The position numbers and the translations under genes are program-made. Shown one piece after another: positions 61,872 through 64,000 of a stretch of 64,000 bases of DNA. Origin of the DNA: Pseudoclavibacter sp. AY1H1 (GTDB taxonomy: Bacteria; Actinomycetota; Actinomycetes; Actinomycetales; Microbacteriaceae); contig NZ_PSXX01000008.1 in the NCBI RefSeq assembly GCF_002931055.1, positions 124,001 through 188,000 of the forward strand, read 5' to 3'. Numbering within the stretch: the stretch's first letter is position 1; each line of letters begins with the position of its first letter. The notes beneath the pieces are model-generated. The model searched no databases. It saw nothing but the letters and a program-made list of their open reading frames with translations, and had not been told where the DNA came from.

Positions 61872-63168
61872 CACCGCGGATGCGCTGCTCGGCGCCGTCG
61901 ACCCGTCGCGTCTGCGTCCAGACCAGCAGCGGGTGCTCGCCGACCTGACCGACCTCGCCGGCCTCATCGAGAGCGCAGAGCCAGGGTTCTCCCGTCGAGT
62001 GTTCTCCGACGCGTACCGTGCGGGGCGCGAATGGGTGCGAGACCGGATGCGCGCATCCGGTCTCGACGCGCACATCGACCCGGCGGGCAACGTCGTAGGG
62101 GTGCTGCGCGGCGCGAACTCGTCGCTGAAGCCCCTCATGACCGGTTCGCACACCGACACCGTGCACGCGGGCGGACGCTACGACGGCATCGTGGGCGTGC
62201 TCGGCGGCATCGAGGTCGCGCGGCGCCTGCGCGAGGAGGGCATCACGCTCGCACGTGACCTGTACGTCGTCGACTTCCTCGGCGAGGAGGCGAACTCGTT
62301 CGGCGTCTCCTGCATCGGCTCGCGCTCCATCGCGGGGCTGCTCCTCCCCGAGCACCTCGAGCGCACGAACGGCGACACGGCGCTTCGGCTCGGCGACGCC
62401 ATGACGGGGTTCGGCCTCGACACGAGCGGCGCCCTCGGCCAGGCCTGGGCGCCCGGGTCCCTGCACGCCTACCTCGAGCTGCACATCGAGCAGGGGCCGC
62501 AGCTCGAACGCAGCGGCAAGCAGATCGGCGTCGTGACGGCGATCGCGGGCATCGAACGCCTCATGGCCGCGTTCTCGGGCCGAGCAGACCACGCGGGCAC
62601 CATGCCCATGCAGGGCAGGCACGACGCGCTCATCGCGGCCGCCGAGGCGATCCTCACGATCGAGCGAGAAGCGTGCGGGGCCCCCATCCACGGCGTGTCG
62701 ACGACGGGCCGTATCGAGTCGTCGCCTGGCTCCTTCAACATCGTTCCAGACGAGGCGCGCATCTGGGCCGAGATGCGCAGCGTGGATGCGTCGTGGCTGC
62801 ACGGCGCGAAGCGTCGCGTCGCCGAGGATATCGCTGCGGCTGCCGCGCTCCGCGGTGTCGAGACCGCCATCGAGTGGCTCAACGACCAGGACCCGGTCGC
62901 GGCCGACCCCGACGTGCAGCGCCTCCTCGGCGACGCCGCGGACGCGCTCGGCTACACGTGGGAGGCCGTGCCGTCCGGCGCGGGCCACGACGCGGCGCAC
63001 CTCGCGCACCTCGGACCTATGGGCATGATCTTCGTGCCGTCGGTCGGCGGGCGCAGCCACGTGCCCGAGGAGTTCACCGAGGCCGACGACATCGCGGTCG
63101 GCATCCACGTGCTCGCGACGGCGCTCGTCGCCGCCGACCGCAGCGAGCGCCCCCTCGCCGTGAGCTGA
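61861..63168 (+). CDS. M20-family N-carbamoyl-L-amino-acid hydrolase
   Basis: A 435-residue zinc peptidase-family amidase of the HyuC/AllC group. Metal ligands and catalytic residues: TGSHTDTV (94-101), GGRYDG (104-109), FLGEEAN (near 140), and ELHIEQGP (near 207), with the lid-dimerisation domain in between. It removes the carbamoyl group from N-carbamoyl amino acids; in this setting N-carbamoyl-L-glutamate would yield glutamate, CO2 and ammonia. Allantoate amidohydrolase is the nearest alternative. Last gene of the operon. Confidence 0.87.
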   Translation: MPADTADALLGAVDPSRLRPDQQRVLADLTDLAGLIESAEPGFSRRVFSDAYRAGREWVRDRMRASGLDAHIDPAGNVVGVLRGANSSLKPLMTGSHTDTVHAGGRYDGIVGVLGGIEVARRLREEGITLARDLYVVDFLGEEANSFGVSCIGSRSIAGLLLPEHLERTNGDTALRLGDAMTGFGLDTSGALGQAWAPGSLHAYLELHIEQGPQLERSGKQIGVVTAIAGIERLMAAFSGRADHAGTMPMQGRHDALIAAAEAILTIEREACGAPIHGVSTTGRIESSPGSFNIVPDEARIWAEMRSVDASWLHGAKRRVAEDIAAAAALRGVETAIEWLNDQDPVAADPDVQRLLGDAADALGYTWEAVPSGAGHDAAHLAHLGPMGMIFVPSVGGRSHVPEEFTEADDIAVGIHVLATALVAADRSERPLAVS

Positions 63169-63227
63169 CCGCGCCGGCCCGCCCTCGCGCCCTCGAGCCC
63201 TCGCGCCCTCGAGCCCGCCCTCGCCGC

Positions 63228-63295
63228 TTTCGGGATGGCTTTCGCGCTTCGGGATGACTTGCAACCCATCCGCGTGCGTGTATGCCATCCCGAAA
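63228..63295. repeat. 68-bp palindromic element, copy 2
   Basis: TTTCGGGATGGCTTTCGCGC to ATGCCATCCCGAAA, 68 bp. A CTTCACTGGCCGCTTCGTG segment follows it and also copy 3. Confidence 0.8.
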
Positions 63296-63364
63296 CTTCA
63301 CTGGCCGCTTCGTGACGTCGCCCGCCCGCCCGCGCGCCGCGCCCGCCGCCCCCGCGCCGTCCGG

Positions 63365-63432
63365 TTTCGGGATGGGTTTCACGCTTCGGGATGACTTGCA
63401 ACCCATCCGCGTGCGTGTATCCCATCCCGAAA
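63365..63432. repeat. 68-bp palindromic element, copy 3
   Basis: TTTCGGGATGGGTTTCACGC to ATCCCATCCCGAAA, 68 bp, 137 bases after copy 2 and sharing its flank. Confidence 0.8.
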
Positions 63433-63477
63433 CTTCACTGGCCGCTTCGTGACGCCGCCCGCGCCCGCGCCGCACGG

Positions 63478-63545
63478 TTTCGGGATGGGTTTCGCGCTTC
63501 GGGATGAGTTGCAACCCATCTGCGTGCGTGTATGCCATCCCGAAA
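63478..63545. repeat. 68-bp palindromic element, copy 4
   Basis: TTTCGGGATGGGTTTCGCGC to ATGCCATCCCGAAA, 68 bp. Together with copies 2 and 3 it fills most of the 516-base gap between the M20 gene and the hydrolase; no gene is seen in the gap. Confidence 0.8.
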
Positions 63546-63684
63546 CTCGCGCCGGTCGCGCCGGGCCTGCGCTGGGCGCTTCGCGCCGGCGCAGGCCCGA
63601 GTAGAGCGAAAGCCCAGGCACGGCCCCCAAGGTGGGAGGGTGTGTCGGTCAGGTGGCCGGCGGTCGGGAACGAGGGGAACGCCC

Positions 63685-64000
63685 ATGGCTACGTTTGTGC
63701 TCATCCACGGTGGAGGATCGTCGAGCTGGGACTGGCACCTTGTGGCCCCGAAGCTGGAGGAGGCGGGCCATCGCGCGGTCGCCGTCGACCTGCCGATCGA
63801 GGAGCCGGGTCTGTCGCTCGTCGACTACGCGGACTCGGTCTCGGCGCAGCTCGACGAGGCGAGGGGCGACAGCTCCGACGGAGACGGGCAGGGGGAGCAG
63901 CTGGTGATCGTCGGCCACTCGCTCGGCGGCTTCTCCGCCGCTCTCGTGGCTGAGCGTCTCGACGCCGACGGGCTCGTCTACGTCGCGGGCATGATCCCCA
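63685..64000 (+). CDS. alpha/beta hydrolase, N-terminal part only
   Basis: The first 105 residues of an alpha/beta-fold hydrolase cut by the window end. FVLIHGGGSSSWDW carries the oxyanion-hole strand, and VIVGHSLGGFSAAL (near residue 75) the nucleophile elbow with the catalytic Ser. A GGGGA ribosome site precedes the ATG. This is the esterase/chloroperoxidase-like group; substrate unknown. Separated from the ergothioneine-type block by the 68-bp repeats. Confidence 0.82.
   Translation, partial: MATFVLIHGGGSSSWDWHLVAPKLEEAGHRAVAVDLPIEEPGLSLVDYADSVSAQLDEARGDSSDGDGQGEQLVIVGHSLGGFSAALVAERLDADGLVYVAGMIP

Overview
The window is 64 kb of high-GC, gene-dense chromosome from an actinobacterium. An actinobacterial phosphofructokinase, the two-component BioY/EcfA/EcfT biotin importer, purS-purQ, a DUF3817 membrane protein, an AI-2E exporter homologue and the heavy use of GGATGCG/CGCATCC words all point to Micrococcales, probably Microbacteriaceae (inference). 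I see no rRNA, tRNA, CRISPR array, prophage or insertion sequence with a transposase.

Layout. 1-1.8 kb: leftward sugar-phosphate operon (archaeal-type triosephosphate isomerase, class II aldolase, YjbQ). 2-8 kb: acyltransferase, MerR regulator, VOC protein, AFG1/ZapE-like ATPase, purL. 8.4-12.6 kb: four-gene ABC importer of unknown substrate. 12.7-15.9 kb: DeoR regulator divergent from galT-galK, with two palindromic operators. 15.9-17.0 kb: array of 13 palindromic repeats. 17-21.5 kb: GyrI-like protein, amino acid permease, thrC, YdeI protein. 21.6-25.3 kb: Nramp-like transporter and DHDPS-family lyase divergent from a LacI regulator. 25.5-29.5 kb: TetR/MFS pair, pfkA, DUF3817. 29.5-41.4 kb: purQ-purS, AI-2E exporter, a transaldolase-family enzyme, a second TetR/MFS pair, SulP transporter, purC-purD. 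41.5-47.5 kb: two small proteins, bioY-bioM-bioN, and purF divergent from purM with four 27-bp repeats between them. 47.5-48.9 kb: repeats and an asparaginase.

The most notable region is 49.2-63.2 kb. I read it as a complete ergothioneine uptake and degradation system, in two rightward blocks separated by ald and an Lrp-type regulator. An OpuC-type ABC importer encloses a histidine-ammonia-lyase-fold protein that lacks the Ala-Ser-Gly needed for the MIO cofactor, as expected of ergothionase. The second block holds a cyclic amidohydrolase, an IclR regulator, a divergent urocanase, a DUF917 protein and an M20 N-carbamoyl-amino-acid hydrolase. Together they could turn ergothioneine into trimethylamine, sulfide, ammonia, CO2 and L-glutamate. 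The family assignments are read from the sequence; the substrate is inference.

The second notable theme is a set of intergenic palindromic elements, each family with a fixed length: 78 bp (seven copies plus a remnant), 68 bp (four copies) and 62 bp (13 in the array plus one solo copy). They lie mostly at gene ends. Two touch zapE: one encodes its N-terminus and another supplies its stop codon. No mobilising enzyme is visible in the window.
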